Shown piece by piece: positions 14,323 through 22,435 of a DNA stretch of 64,000 nt (its first letter is position 1; each line of letters opens with the position of its first letter). The notes beneath the pieces are model-generated. The model made no database searches and was not told the DNA's origin. It was given only the letters and a program-made list of their open reading frames with translations. The stretch comes from Pararheinheimera marina (GTDB lineage: Bacteria > Pseudomonadota > Gammaproteobacteria > Enterobacterales > Alteromonadaceae), in the NCBI RefSeq assembly GCF_042654345.1, contig NZ_JBHSGB010000010.1, forward strand, positions 1 through 64,000, written 5' to 3'. The position numbers and the translations under genes are program-made.

Positions 14323-15672
14323 ATGGAACTTCTGGTATTGATCCATCTGTTACGGGCGGCTCTGGAAAGCGGCGACTTTTCTGAGTTGGCCGATAAACTG
14401 GCCGACACCCACCCAGCCGATTTGGCTGCGGCGCTGGCGGAATTCTCACCGGCACACCAATGGCAGTTACTGACCCAGTGCCCGTTGGCACGTCAGGCCG
14501 AAATTTTTGTCTATTTGCCGCTGGAGCAGCAAGTGCAGCTGGCACACAGCATCAGCCGGGCCCGCTTTACGCCTCTGATCCGGCAGATGTCGTCGGATGA
14601 ACGGGCGGACTTATTTAACAAATTCTCTGACGAGCAGAAACAAGCCTTGTTGCCTGCCTTGGCACAGGCGGAACGCGACGACATTCTGAGTTTGTCGTCC
14701 TATTCCGAAGGCACTGCCGGCGCCATTATGAGCTCGGACTATGCTATGCTGTCGCCGCACCTGACGGTCAGTGAAGCCATTGAGGTACTGCGTCATGAGG
14801 CGCCGGACAAAGAAACCATTTATTTGTCCTATGTGGTCGACGAGAAAAGAGCATTAATTGGTGCCTTGTCACTGCGTGAACTGATCCTGGCGCCTGCTTC
14901 TGCGTTAGTTGATGACGTGATGAAGCATGACCCAATTCAGGTGACGGCAGACAGTTCTCAGGAAGAGGTGGCGGCACTGATTGCCCGCTACGACTTGCTG
15001 GCAATTCCTGTAGTGAATCAGCAAGGGCAATTGGTTGGTATTGTCACCCACGATGATGCGATGGACGTTGCAGCCGCCGAAGCCACCGAAGATTTCCACA
15101 AAACCGCCACCATAGGTAAGTTAGAAGGCAGTGTCAAAGACGCCAAAATCAGCCTGCTGTATCGCAAACGAGTGGTCTGGCTGGTGGTACTGGTGTTTGG
15201 CAATATTTTCTCCGGTGCTGGCCTGGCTCTGTTTGAACAAGTGATTTCCCAACATATTGCGCTGCTGTTTTTCCTGCCGTTGCTGATTGCCAGTAGCGGT
15301 AATGCCGGCGCCCAGTCGGGCACCCTGATGGTGCGTGCTTTGGCGACTGGGGACGTTAAATTGCGGGACTGGGGCAAAATGCTGGGCAAAGAGGTGCTGA
15401 TTGCCAGCCTGCTGGGCCTGACCATGGCGGCGGCTGTGTCAGGGCTTGGCTTCCTGCGCGGCGGTGCCGATATCAGTGTAGTGGTGGCCGCCACCATGTT
15501 GTTGGTGGTGATGATCGGCAGTCTGATTGGCTTGTCGTTGCCGTTTTTACTGAGTCGTTTTGGCATGGACCCGGCCACCGCCAGTGGCCCTTTGATCACC
15601 TCAATTGCTGACGTGGCTGGTGTGGTGATTTATTTCTCCATTGCCAGCTGGTACTTAGAACTGGTGTTGTAA
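14323..15672 (+). CDS. mgtE: MgtE magnesium transporter
   Basis: A Mg2+ channel/transporter of the inner membrane, 449 residues. The domain order is an N-terminal superhelical MgtE_N domain (about 20-130), a CBS pair (about 133-255; the second shows the pattern LLAIPVVNQQGQLVGIVTHDDAM), the connecting plug helix, then five membrane helices (about 285-449) with the conserved ASSGNAGAQSGTLMVRAL near 330 and DPATASGPLITSIADV near 410. The start has TGAGG 5 nt upstream. Family knowledge: the cytosolic domains sense Mg2+ and gate the pore. The leader suggests an added layer of control of its expression. Confidence 0.95.
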   Translation: MELLVLIHLLRAALESGDFSELADKLADTHPADLAAALAEFSPAHQWQLLTQCPLARQAEIFVYLPLEQQVQLAHSISRARFTPLIRQMSSDERADLFNKFSDEQKQALLPALAQAERDDILSLSSYSEGTAGAIMSSDYAMLSPHLTVSEAIEVLRHEAPDKETIYLSYVVDEKRALIGALSLRELILAPASALVDDVMKHDPIQVTADSSQEEVAALIARYDLLAIPVVNQQGQLVGIVTHDDAMDVAAAEATEDFHKTATIGKLEGSVKDAKISLLYRKRVVWLVVLVFGNIFSGAGLALFEQVISQHIALLFFLPLLIASSGNAGAQSGTLMVRALATGDVKLRDWGKMLGKEVLIASLLGLTMAAAVSGLGFLRGGADISVVVAATMLLVVMIGSLIGLSLPFLLSRFGMDPATASGPLITSIADVAGVVIYFSIASWYLELVL

Positions 15673-15727
15673 AGCGCCGGTGTTCTGTGTGTATACCCAA
15701 GTACGACAAAAGTTTTAGCCATCCGGA

Positions 15728-15756
15728 TTGTCGCTCTCAAAAAAAGCCGTTATAGT
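15728..15756 (+). promoter_or_regulatory. Promoter of the thiamine operon
   Basis: TTGTCG (15728-15733), 17-nt spacer, TATAGT (15751-15756), placing the transcript start just before the TPP aptamer. Confidence 0.65.
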
Positions 15757-15765
15757 GCGCGGCGA

Positions 15766-15843
15766 ACCAAGGGGTGCGAAAGCTGAGACGCCGTCAGGCG
15801 AACCCTTAGAACCTGATCCGGATCATACCGGCGGAGGGATGGT
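15766..15843 (+). ncRNA. TPP riboswitch (THI element)
   Basis: The conserved THI-box blocks are present in order: GGGGTGC, GCTGAGA, ACCCTTAGAACCTGATC, GGATCATACCGGC and GGAGGGA, closed by a short P1 stem (ACCA 15766-15769 with TGGT 15840-15843). Binding of thiamine pyrophosphate to this element normally switches off the downstream genes. No strong intrinsic terminator follows, and the ribosome binding site of the receptor gene lies about 50 nt after the aptamer, so control is probably translational (inference). Confidence 0.96.
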
Positions 15844-15909
15844 ACTAACCTCATTTCCTTTTGCTCTGGTGATCCTACGTTTTTCTGATTTCACTGGAGT
15901 AAGTCACAA

Positions 15910-17985
15910 ATGCGTAGATTATCCCGTCTATTCATTGCGTTAAGCGCAGTCAGCTGTGCTTTTGTTCAGGCCGATGACAGCGTGGTGGAAACCATCGAAG
16001 TTAAAGGCGATTTTCGTAGCCAGCAACTCAATAAAATTCCAGGCAGCATTGCGGTCTTTACCGACGCCGATATGCAGCGCCAGAATGCCCAGCATCTGGA
16101 TGATTTACTGCAACAGGCAGCCAACCTGAATTTCTCGGCCGGCGCCTCCCGCGGCCGCTTTCTGCAAGTGCGTGGCGTTGGCGAGCGTAGCGAGTTTGTC
16201 GACAGCATCAACCCGTCAGTCGGGGTGCTGATTGACGGCATCGATTATTCCATTCTGGGTGTCAGTTCTTTGTTTGATCTGGAGCAGGTGGAAGTATTCC
16301 GTGGCCCGGAGGCGACCCGATTTGGTGCCAATGCTATGGCAGGCATGCTGAATTTACAGTCGCGCCGGGCCGACTTTGACCCAAGCGGCGAACTGGCAGC
16401 AACCTTTGCCAACTACGACAGCCTGCAATTGAGTGCAGCCTATGGTCAGGGTCTGACCGACAAACTGGCCTTCCGGCTGGCAGTTGATCATCAGCAGTCG
16501 GACGGCTTTATCGACAACAACTACCTGCAGCGCGACGACACCAACAACATTGATGAAACCACGGCCAAACTGGCGTTGCGTTATCTGGCGACCGAACAGT
16601 TGACGCTGGATTGGGTGACGCATTGGCGTGACCTGGATAATGGCTATGATGCCTTTTCGCTGGACCGTAACCGTACCACCTTGTCGGACCAACCCGGGCA
16701 GGACCAGCAGCGCAGCCAGGGCTCAATGCTGAGCGCGGATTACAGCGGTTTTGGCTTTGCACGTTTATTCAGCCAGCTGAGTTACCTGAACGCCGATACC
16801 GATTATGGTTTTGATGAAGACTGGAGCTATGACGGCATTCATCCGGATGGGTACAGTACGACGGACCGCTATTTACGCGACCGCTCCCACTGGAGTGCCG
16901 AACAGCGCCTGGTTAGTTCTACCGATCGCCATTGGGTAGCGGGTTGGTACCACAGCCAGCAAAAGACCGACTTAGAGCGGCAGTACTGGGACTGGGACGC
17001 CTGGGCGCCAGCGCAGTTTTTCAGTCATTTTGAACGCAAAAACAGTGCGCTGTTTGGTGAGCTGAGCCTGGCGCTGGCTTCGGATTTGGAGCTGACCTTG
17101 GGAGGTCGCGCGGAGCGTTATCAGGATCAGTATAGTGACAGCAAAGGCATAACGCGGCAGGACGATGACTGGATGTTCGGCGGCAAGGCCAGCCTGAGTT
17201 ATCAACTGAGCGACAGAGCCAGCCTGTATGGCTTGGTGTCGCAAGGTTACAAAGCGGGTGGGGTGAACGGTGAAGCCTTAGGCAAAGCCGACGCCACCGG
17301 TTCTGCCGCCCTGGCTGACTACTTACGTGAACGCGCCAGCTTTGCTCCGGAAACCTTGCTGAATACCGAGTTTGGCGTCAAAGCCAGTAACGCGGAGCAG
17401 ACTCTGGTGAGCCGGGTTGCGCTTTTTGCCATGTGGCGGGACGATATGCAAGTGAACAGCTGGGTCACGCGTGACCAGATGTTTATCGGCTTTATCGACA
17501 ATGCGGCGTCGGGCCGTAATTATGGCCTGGAGCTGGAGAGCCGTTACCAGTTCAGACCGGACTGGACTTTGTACGGGACTCTGGGGTTACTTCGCAGCGA
17601 AATTCGTGGTTTTATCACCGAAGAAGGTGTCGACAAAACCGGGCGGGATCAGGCGCACGCACCTGACTATCAATATCAACTGGGGTCTGAATGGCTACTG
17701 GCGGAGCGCTGGAGCCTGAACCTGGCACTGCAGAGTAAAGCGGCGTTTTATTATTCCGACAGTCATGACGCCAAATCGGATCAGATGCATTTGGTCAACC
17801 TGCGCCTGCAATACCAGCTTGACCAATGGCAGTTTGCGCTGTGGAGCCGCAATGCGTTGAATGAAGACTATGGTGTGCGTGGTTTCTATTTCGGCAATGA
17901 CCCACGAGATGGCTACGCTGAGCATACCTATGAGCAATTGGGTGAACCGCGCCGTCTTGGCGTCAGTGCCCGTTACCAGTTCTGA
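15910..17985 (+). CDS. TonB-dependent receptor, predicted thiamine uptake
   Basis: An outer-membrane active transporter of 691 residues with a signal peptide (1-21, ending AFVQA), a TonB-box-like VETIEVKG near 26-33, a plug domain (about 35-150; LRV-type GGs not obvious but GVLIDGID and RGPEATRFGANAMAG are typical) and a 22-strand barrel ending in phenylalanine (VSARYQF). It is the first gene behind a TPP riboswitch and is followed by thiamine-specific genes, so its substrate is most likely thiamine or a phosphate ester of it. The substrate is inferred from context; the receptor family itself is certain. Confidence 0.9.
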   Translation: MRRLSRLFIALSAVSCAFVQADDSVVETIEVKGDFRSQQLNKIPGSIAVFTDADMQRQNAQHLDDLLQQAANLNFSAGASRGRFLQVRGVGERSEFVDSINPSVGVLIDGIDYSILGVSSLFDLEQVEVFRGPEATRFGANAMAGMLNLQSRRADFDPSGELAATFANYDSLQLSAAYGQGLTDKLAFRLAVDHQQSDGFIDNNYLQRDDTNNIDETTAKLALRYLATEQLTLDWVTHWRDLDNGYDAFSLDRNRTTLSDQPGQDQQRSQGSMLSADYSGFGFARLFSQLSYLNADTDYGFDEDWSYDGIHPDGYSTTDRYLRDRSHWSAEQRLVSSTDRHWVAGWYHSQQKTDLERQYWDWDAWAPAQFFSHFERKNSALFGELSLALASDLELTLGGRAERYQDQYSDSKGITRQDDDWMFGGKASLSYQLSDRASLYGLVSQGYKAGGVNGEALGKADATGSAALADYLRERASFAPETLLNTEFGVKASNAEQTLVSRVALFAMWRDDMQVNSWVTRDQMFIGFIDNAASGRNYGLELESRYQFRPDWTLYGTLGLLRSEIRGFITEEGVDKTGRDQAHAPDYQYQLGSEWLLAERWSLNLALQSKAAFYYSDSHDAKSDQMHLVNLRLQYQLDQWQFALWSRNALNEDYGVRGFYFGNDPRDGYAEHTYEQLGEPRRLGVSARYQF

Positions 17986-17995
17986 GGAGAGCCAA

Positions 17996-18244
17996 ATGCA
18001 ATTATCTATTGAGATCAGTAAGTACCCACTGACCGAACACTACATTGAGCCGATTAAAGGCTTTATTGAGTTGCTGAACCAGAAACCGGAACTGCATGTG
18101 ATCACCAATACCCTGAGTACTCAGGTGTTTGGTGACTATGACCAGGTGATGGCGGCGCTGTCGGAAGGCATTCGCTGGTCCTTTGAACGCTATGGCAAAG
18201 TAGTGTTTGTGGTGAAATTTCTGCATGGTGATCTGCGACCATGA
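17996..18244 (+). CDS. Small thiamine-binding protein (MTH1187/YkoF-like)
   Basis: An 82-residue protein with no signal peptide and a single alpha-beta ferredoxin-like unit. The pattern LSIEISKYPL, then TNTLSTQVFGDYDQVMAALSEGI, then KVVFVVKF matches the MTH1187/thiamine-binding family (PF01910), whose members bind thiamine or its pyrimidine. Start ATG 17996 has TGAGGAGA before it and lies 10 nt after the receptor stop. Its stop overlaps the next ATG (ATGA). It may act as a cytosolic thiamine carrier or sensor; its exact job is unknown. Confidence 0.75.
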   Translation: MQLSIEISKYPLTEHYIEPIKGFIELLNQKPELHVITNTLSTQVFGDYDQVMAALSEGIRWSFERYGKVVFVVKFLHGDLRP

Positions 18245-18858
18245 CCGCACTCTGGCAGCAGCTTTTTGCCGATATGGCGCTGATGACACAGCTGGAACTG
18301 CTGGCTGTGTTGTCTGCGCTGGCTTATGTGTTGCTGGCGTTAAAGCAAAGCTTATGGTGCTGGCCGGCCGCGCTGCTCAGCACCTTGTTGTACAGCCATA
18401 TCATGTGGCATTCGGCGCTGCTGTCCGACGCTTTACTGCAGATTTATTATGCCGGTATGGCGCTGTACGGCTGGTATAACTGGCGTCGGTTGCAGCAACA
18501 ACAGTCCCATCAGCACGGTATGACGGAGTTCAGTCTGGTGTTTCATGGTCGCCTAATTGCGGCGACAGCCGGTGCAGGTTTACTGTTGGGTTACCTGATG
18601 AACCGTTACACCCAGGCTGATTTTGCCTGGGTGGATGCACAAACCACCACCTTCAGCGTACTGGCGACGTTTTTGGTGGCACGCAAAGTGGTGTCGAACT
18701 GGTTGTATTGGGTGGTCATTGATGCGGTATGTATTTATGTCTATATCGAAAAACACCTGTATTTCACCACTGCACTTTTTGTACTCTACACCCTGATAGC
18801 ATTGGCAGGGTTTTTCTTATGGCGACAGAGTTACCGGCAGCAACAGCAACCAGCTTGA
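18241..18858 (+). CDS. pnuT: PnuC-family transporter, predicted thiamine (PnuT)
   Basis: A 205-residue inner-membrane protein with about seven helices and PnuC features (LLYSHIMWHSALLSDALLQ; YGWYNWR near residue 75-81; NWLYWVVIDAVCIYVYIEK near 158-176). PnuC proteins move vitamins down their gradient, trapping them by phosphorylation inside. Position behind a TPP riboswitch and before a thiamine-kinase-like gene points to thiamine rather than nicotinamide riboside, as in the PnuT subgroup. The specificity is inferred from context. Confidence 0.87.
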   Translation: MTALWQQLFADMALMTQLELLAVLSALAYVLLALKQSLWCWPAALLSTLLYSHIMWHSALLSDALLQIYYAGMALYGWYNWRRLQQQQSHQHGMTEFSLVFHGRLIAATAGAGLLLGYLMNRYTQADFAWVDAQTTTFSVLATFLVARKVVSNWLYWVVIDAVCIYVYIEKHLYFTTALFVLYTLIALAGFFLWRQSYRQQQQPA

Positions 18859-19712
18859 TTTGGGCGTTATGCCAAAGGCTGGAGTTTTTTGCTGAGCATC
18901 AGCCGTTACAACTGGAGCAATTGACCTTTGGTCAGCTAACGCAAACCTTTAGGGTCAAGACTGATCAAGGCCACTACGCAGTGCGGCACTATGCGGATTC
19001 AGTGTTGCCTGTGCGTCGTCAGCAAGAGCTGCGCTGCCAGCATGCGGCTGCAGCTGCCGGCTTGGCGCCTGCGCCTTTATGTCTGAACAACCATCAGCGG
19101 ATGCTGGTGTGTGAGTATTTATCGGACGCCGAACATACCAGTGCAGACAAGCTACATCAGCATCTGGCGACTGTGTTAGCCAGGTTGGCTGTATTGCATC
19201 AGTTAAAGGTGCAAACCCCAGTGCTGGACCCCTGGCTTTATTTGCAGCATTTAAAACAACAACTCAGCATGGATTGGGCCACAGCCGACGAGTCGCTGTA
19301 CCAGCAGTTGCTGGAACAAGCGCGTCAGTTGCAATTTTTCCTGCCTGAGGTTGGCTTGTGTCATATGGACCTGAATCCGGCCAACCTGCTTTGGTCGGCA
19401 GGTCAGCTCTGGCTGATCGATTTTGAATACTGTCAGTTGGCCGATATTTGTTTCGACCTGGCAAGCTTATGCTGGAACTATGGGTTGGACGAGGAAGCCG
19501 AGCAGCATGTATTGGCCTTGTATACACAAGCGCGAGGTAAACAAGCCAGCGCCATCGACAAGCACAAATACCAGCTGGTCAAACGACTGACCTTGGGGTT
19601 TGCCTGGTTATGGTATAAGGCCGAACAGCTGAAAAACCGGGACCCGAGGCATCAGGAAGCTGCAGCAACCACCCGCAGGCAGTTGCTGCAGTTACTGTCA
19701 CAAACCGCCTAA
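18819..19712 (+). CDS. Thiamine-kinase-like phosphotransferase
   Basis: A 297-residue APH/choline-kinase-fold enzyme. The catalytic loop is LCHMDLNPANLLW, followed by the metal-binding LIDFEYCQLADICFDLA, which is the arrangement of thiamine kinase (ThiK) and related kinases. ATG 18819 overlaps the 3' end of pnuT by 40 nt; the frame begins 90 nt earlier, but only within pnuT. It would phosphorylate imported thiamine to thiamine monophosphate and so hold it in the cell. Enteric ThiK is the nearest named relative, though sequence identity cannot be measured here. Confidence 0.82.
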   Translation: MATELPAATATSLIWALCQRLEFFAEHQPLQLEQLTFGQLTQTFRVKTDQGHYAVRHYADSVLPVRRQQELRCQHAAAAAGLAPAPLCLNNHQRMLVCEYLSDAEHTSADKLHQHLATVLARLAVLHQLKVQTPVLDPWLYLQHLKQQLSMDWATADESLYQQLLEQARQLQFFLPEVGLCHMDLNPANLLWSAGQLWLIDFEYCQLADICFDLASLCWNYGLDEEAEQHVLALYTQARGKQASAIDKHKYQLVKRLTLGFAWLWYKAEQLKNRDPRHQEAAATTRRQLLQLLSQTA

Positions 19713-19880
19713 GCGCTCTGCCAGAATTTTATAACGTTTGACGTCGTCTTCTTCAAACAAAGGTTTGCCATCGCCGTCTTTGTCGCATGGGACCAGTAAG
19801 TTTTCCCGCGCCAGCCGTTCAACGCGAATATCCTGAATGCCCAAGAATTCTGCGACTTGCGCCACGGTCATTGTTGCCAT
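19698..19880 (-). CDS. Small helix-turn-helix protein
   Basis: A 60-residue protein with an N-terminal helix-turn-helix of MerR/excisionase type (MTVAQVAEFLGIQDIRVERL) and an acidic, possibly metal-binding DKDGDGKPLFEEDDVKRY. Its 3' end overlaps the kinase gene by 15 bp on the opposite strand. It could be a small DNA-binding regulator; a calcium-loop reading of DKDGDGK is speculative. No partner gene is close. Confidence 0.6.
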   Translation of the reverse strand: MATMTVAQVAEFLGIQDIRVERLARENLLVPCDKDGDGKPLFEEDDVKRYKILAERLGGL

Positions 19881-20077
19881 CGTTTTGTTTCCTGCCCTAT
19901 TAACCCAAAATCAGTGTATCTCTGTTTTTACCAAACGCTTGTACGCGTTACTACTGTTTTACTGTTTTTTAGGCAGACAGACAACCTGAACACTCAGATT
20001 TCGTTACAAATTATTTGTAGTGGCTGGTGAAGGCTGTGTTAGATTTTTGTGATAATTAACACGCTTGGGACCCCATT

Positions 20078-22198
20078 ATGTTTAAAACCCCTTTAGTCGG
20101 CCTGGCGCTGGCTTGCGTTTTTTCCGGAGCAACCGCGATGGCAGCAGAAGCACCACAAGCTCAAACCAAAGCCTATGACGTCGAATCGCCGTTTGGAAAA
20201 CGTGCGGACCCTTATTACTGGTTGCGTGACGACAGCCGCAAAGACCCGGCAATGCTGGCCTACCTGAATGCAGAGAATCAGTATTACCAGCAAATGACCG
20301 CGGGTCAGCAGCCGTTGGTGGACCAACTGGATAAAGAGATTGTCGGCCGCATCAAACAAGACGACAGCTCGGTACCTTATGACAAAGGTGATTACACCTA
20401 TTACACCCGCTTTGAGACAGGCCAGCAGTACCCGATTTATGCCCGTAAGCCTAAAGCTGGTGGTGCGGAACAGATCCTGCTGAATGTAAATACACTGGCA
20501 CAAGGCAAAGACTTTTATCAGATTGGCAACTGGGAAGTCAGTCCGGATCAAAAAACGCTGGCCTATATGGAAGACCTGAATGGCCGTCGCCAATACAGTC
20601 TGAAATTCCGCGACATAGCGACAGGGAAAGATTTGCCGGATCAGATCACCGGTTTGTCCGCTTCCATTGCCTGGGCTGCCGACAATAAAACGGTGTTTTA
20701 TATCGAAAATGATCCAGTGACCCTGCTCAGCACCAAAGTGAAGAAACACCGTCTGGGCAGCGATGCGGCGAAAAACCCTGTGGTTTATGAAGAAACCGAC
20801 CACAGCTTTTATATGGGGGTCGGCACCAGCAGTGATGACGCATATATCGTCATTGGTCTGGAGAGCACGGTGTCGAATGAGTTCCGTGTCTTGTCAGCAG
20901 CAGAGCCAAATGGCCAGTTTCAGCTGTTGGCACCACGCCAACGTGATTTTAAATACGACGCCGACCATCAGGCGGGCCGTTGGGTGATCCGCACCGACTG
21001 GCAGGCACCGAATTATCGTCTGATGACGGTGGCGGACAAAGACATTGGTGATCGCAGTAAATGGCAGTCGCTGCTGGCGCACGACGATGGCATTTTTATT
21101 GAAAGCTTCCAGTTATTTGACCAGTACCTGGCGATTAATGAGCGCAGTGATGGTTTAAGCCGGATCCGGGTTTTACCCTGGAAAGATCTGAGCAAAGCGA
21201 CTTATGTAGCGTCGGATGAAGCATCTTATGTGGCGGATTTCGAGACAAATCCGGAACAGAATACCGATTGGCTGCGTTACAACTACAGCTCTTTAACCAC
21301 ACCGAACAGTGTGTACAAGGTGAATATGAAAACCGGTGAGCGGGTGTTGTTGAAGCAGCAGCAAGTGCTGGGTGGTTTTGATCAAACCCACTACAAAACA
21401 GCTCGTGTCTGGGCGCCAGCCAAAGACGGCAGCAAAATCCCGGTGTCCTTATTGTATAAAAAAGACTTTAAACAGGATGGCACTGCGCCGTTGTATCAAT
21501 ACTCCTACGGCTCTTACGGCAACTCGACGGACCCTTATTTCCGTTCAACAGTGTTGTCTTTGGTCGACCGCGGTTTTGTTTATGCAATAGCCCATATCCG
21601 CGGCGGTCAGGAAATGGGGCGCCATTGGTATGAACAAGGTAAGTTACTGAATAAAATCAATACCTTTACTGACTATATTGCGGTAACGGATTACCTGGTG
21701 GCTGAAGGTTATGCCGCCAAAGACAAAGTTTTTGGTATGGGCGGCAGCGCCGGTGGCTTATTAATGGGGGCTGTTGCCAATATGGCGCCGCAGAAATACC
21801 GCGGTTTAGTGGCTCATGTGCCCTTTGTCGATGTGGTCACTACTATGCTGGACGAATCCATTCCGCTAACCACCAATGAATTTGATGAATGGGGCAATCC
21901 GAAGCAAAAAGCCTTTTACGACTATATGTTGTCGTATTCGCCTTATGATCAGGTGAAAAAGCAGGCTTATCCGGCGCTGCTGGTGACCACAGGTCTGCAT
22001 GATTCTCAGGTGCAGTACTTTGAACCTGCCAAATGGGTTGCCAAGTTACGTACCATGAAGACAGACTCTAACCCGCTGTTATTCAAAATAAATATGGAAG
22101 CAGGCCATGGTGGTAAGTCGGGACGTTTTGCCCGCTTACACGAAACAGCGCAGGAATATGCCTTTATTCTTTCGTTGCTGAACCAACCTGGTTCCTAA
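20078..22198 (+). CDS. Secreted prolyl oligopeptidase (S9A, oligopeptidase B-like)
   Basis: A serine peptidase of 706 residues with a signal peptide (1-22, ATAMAAEA), an N-terminal seven-bladed propeller domain (about 60-420) and a C-terminal alpha/beta-hydrolase domain. The nucleophile lies in GMGGSAGGLLMGA (near 556), the acid in TGLHDSQV (near 645) and the histidine in AGHGGKSGRF (near 680). YWLRDD near the start and HIRGGQEMGRHWYEQGK are typical of the oligopeptidase B/PtrB branch. The signal peptide places it in the periplasm or outside. It is a single gene followed by a terminator. Confidence 0.93.
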   Translation: MFKTPLVGLALACVFSGATAMAAEAPQAQTKAYDVESPFGKRADPYYWLRDDSRKDPAMLAYLNAENQYYQQMTAGQQPLVDQLDKEIVGRIKQDDSSVPYDKGDYTYYTRFETGQQYPIYARKPKAGGAEQILLNVNTLAQGKDFYQIGNWEVSPDQKTLAYMEDLNGRRQYSLKFRDIATGKDLPDQITGLSASIAWAADNKTVFYIENDPVTLLSTKVKKHRLGSDAAKNPVVYEETDHSFYMGVGTSSDDAYIVIGLESTVSNEFRVLSAAEPNGQFQLLAPRQRDFKYDADHQAGRWVIRTDWQAPNYRLMTVADKDIGDRSKWQSLLAHDDGIFIESFQLFDQYLAINERSDGLSRIRVLPWKDLSKATYVASDEASYVADFETNPEQNTDWLRYNYSSLTTPNSVYKVNMKTGERVLLKQQQVLGGFDQTHYKTARVWAPAKDGSKIPVSLLYKKDFKQDGTAPLYQYSYGSYGNSTDPYFRSTVLSLVDRGFVYAIAHIRGGQEMGRHWYEQGKLLNKINTFTDYIAVTDYLVAEGYAAKDKVFGMGGSAGGLLMGAVANMAPQKYRGLVAHVPFVDVVTTMLDESIPLTTNEFDEWGNPKQKAFYDYMLSYSPYDQVKKQAYPALLVTTGLHDSQVQYFEPAKWVAKLRTMKTDSNPLLFKINMEAGHGGKSGRFARLHETAQEYAFILSLLNQPGS

Positions 22199-22210
22199 AT
22201 TCTTGTCCTG

Positions 22211-22240
22211 CCGCAGTCCGGACTGGACTGCGGTTTTTTT
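22211..22240 (+). terminator. Terminator after the prolyl oligopeptidase
   Basis: CCGCAGTCC, loop GGACT, GGACTGCGG, then seven T (22234-22240). The stem is nine perfect pairs and begins 12 nt after the stop codon. Confidence 0.92.
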
Positions 22241-22435
22241 CAAATTTTTGGGTGTGTCAGGCGTAACCAGCAGCGGTTTTGCCTCAATTCCCGACGCCTG
22301 CCGGTAGACAAAGTTTTTTGTGCTCTGTATAACAATATGACTTAGCTGAATTTTTTGTTCTGTCATGAACTGGACAGAATTATCAGCTATGGTTTTTATA
22401 GCAGTCACATAATAACCATAATTCAGGTAACGCTT

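Noticed and set aside
20093..20803. A 236-codon open frame on the minus strand inside the oligopeptidase gene
   Set aside because: It lies wholly within a certain gene; the protein looks like the low-complexity product of a shadow frame.
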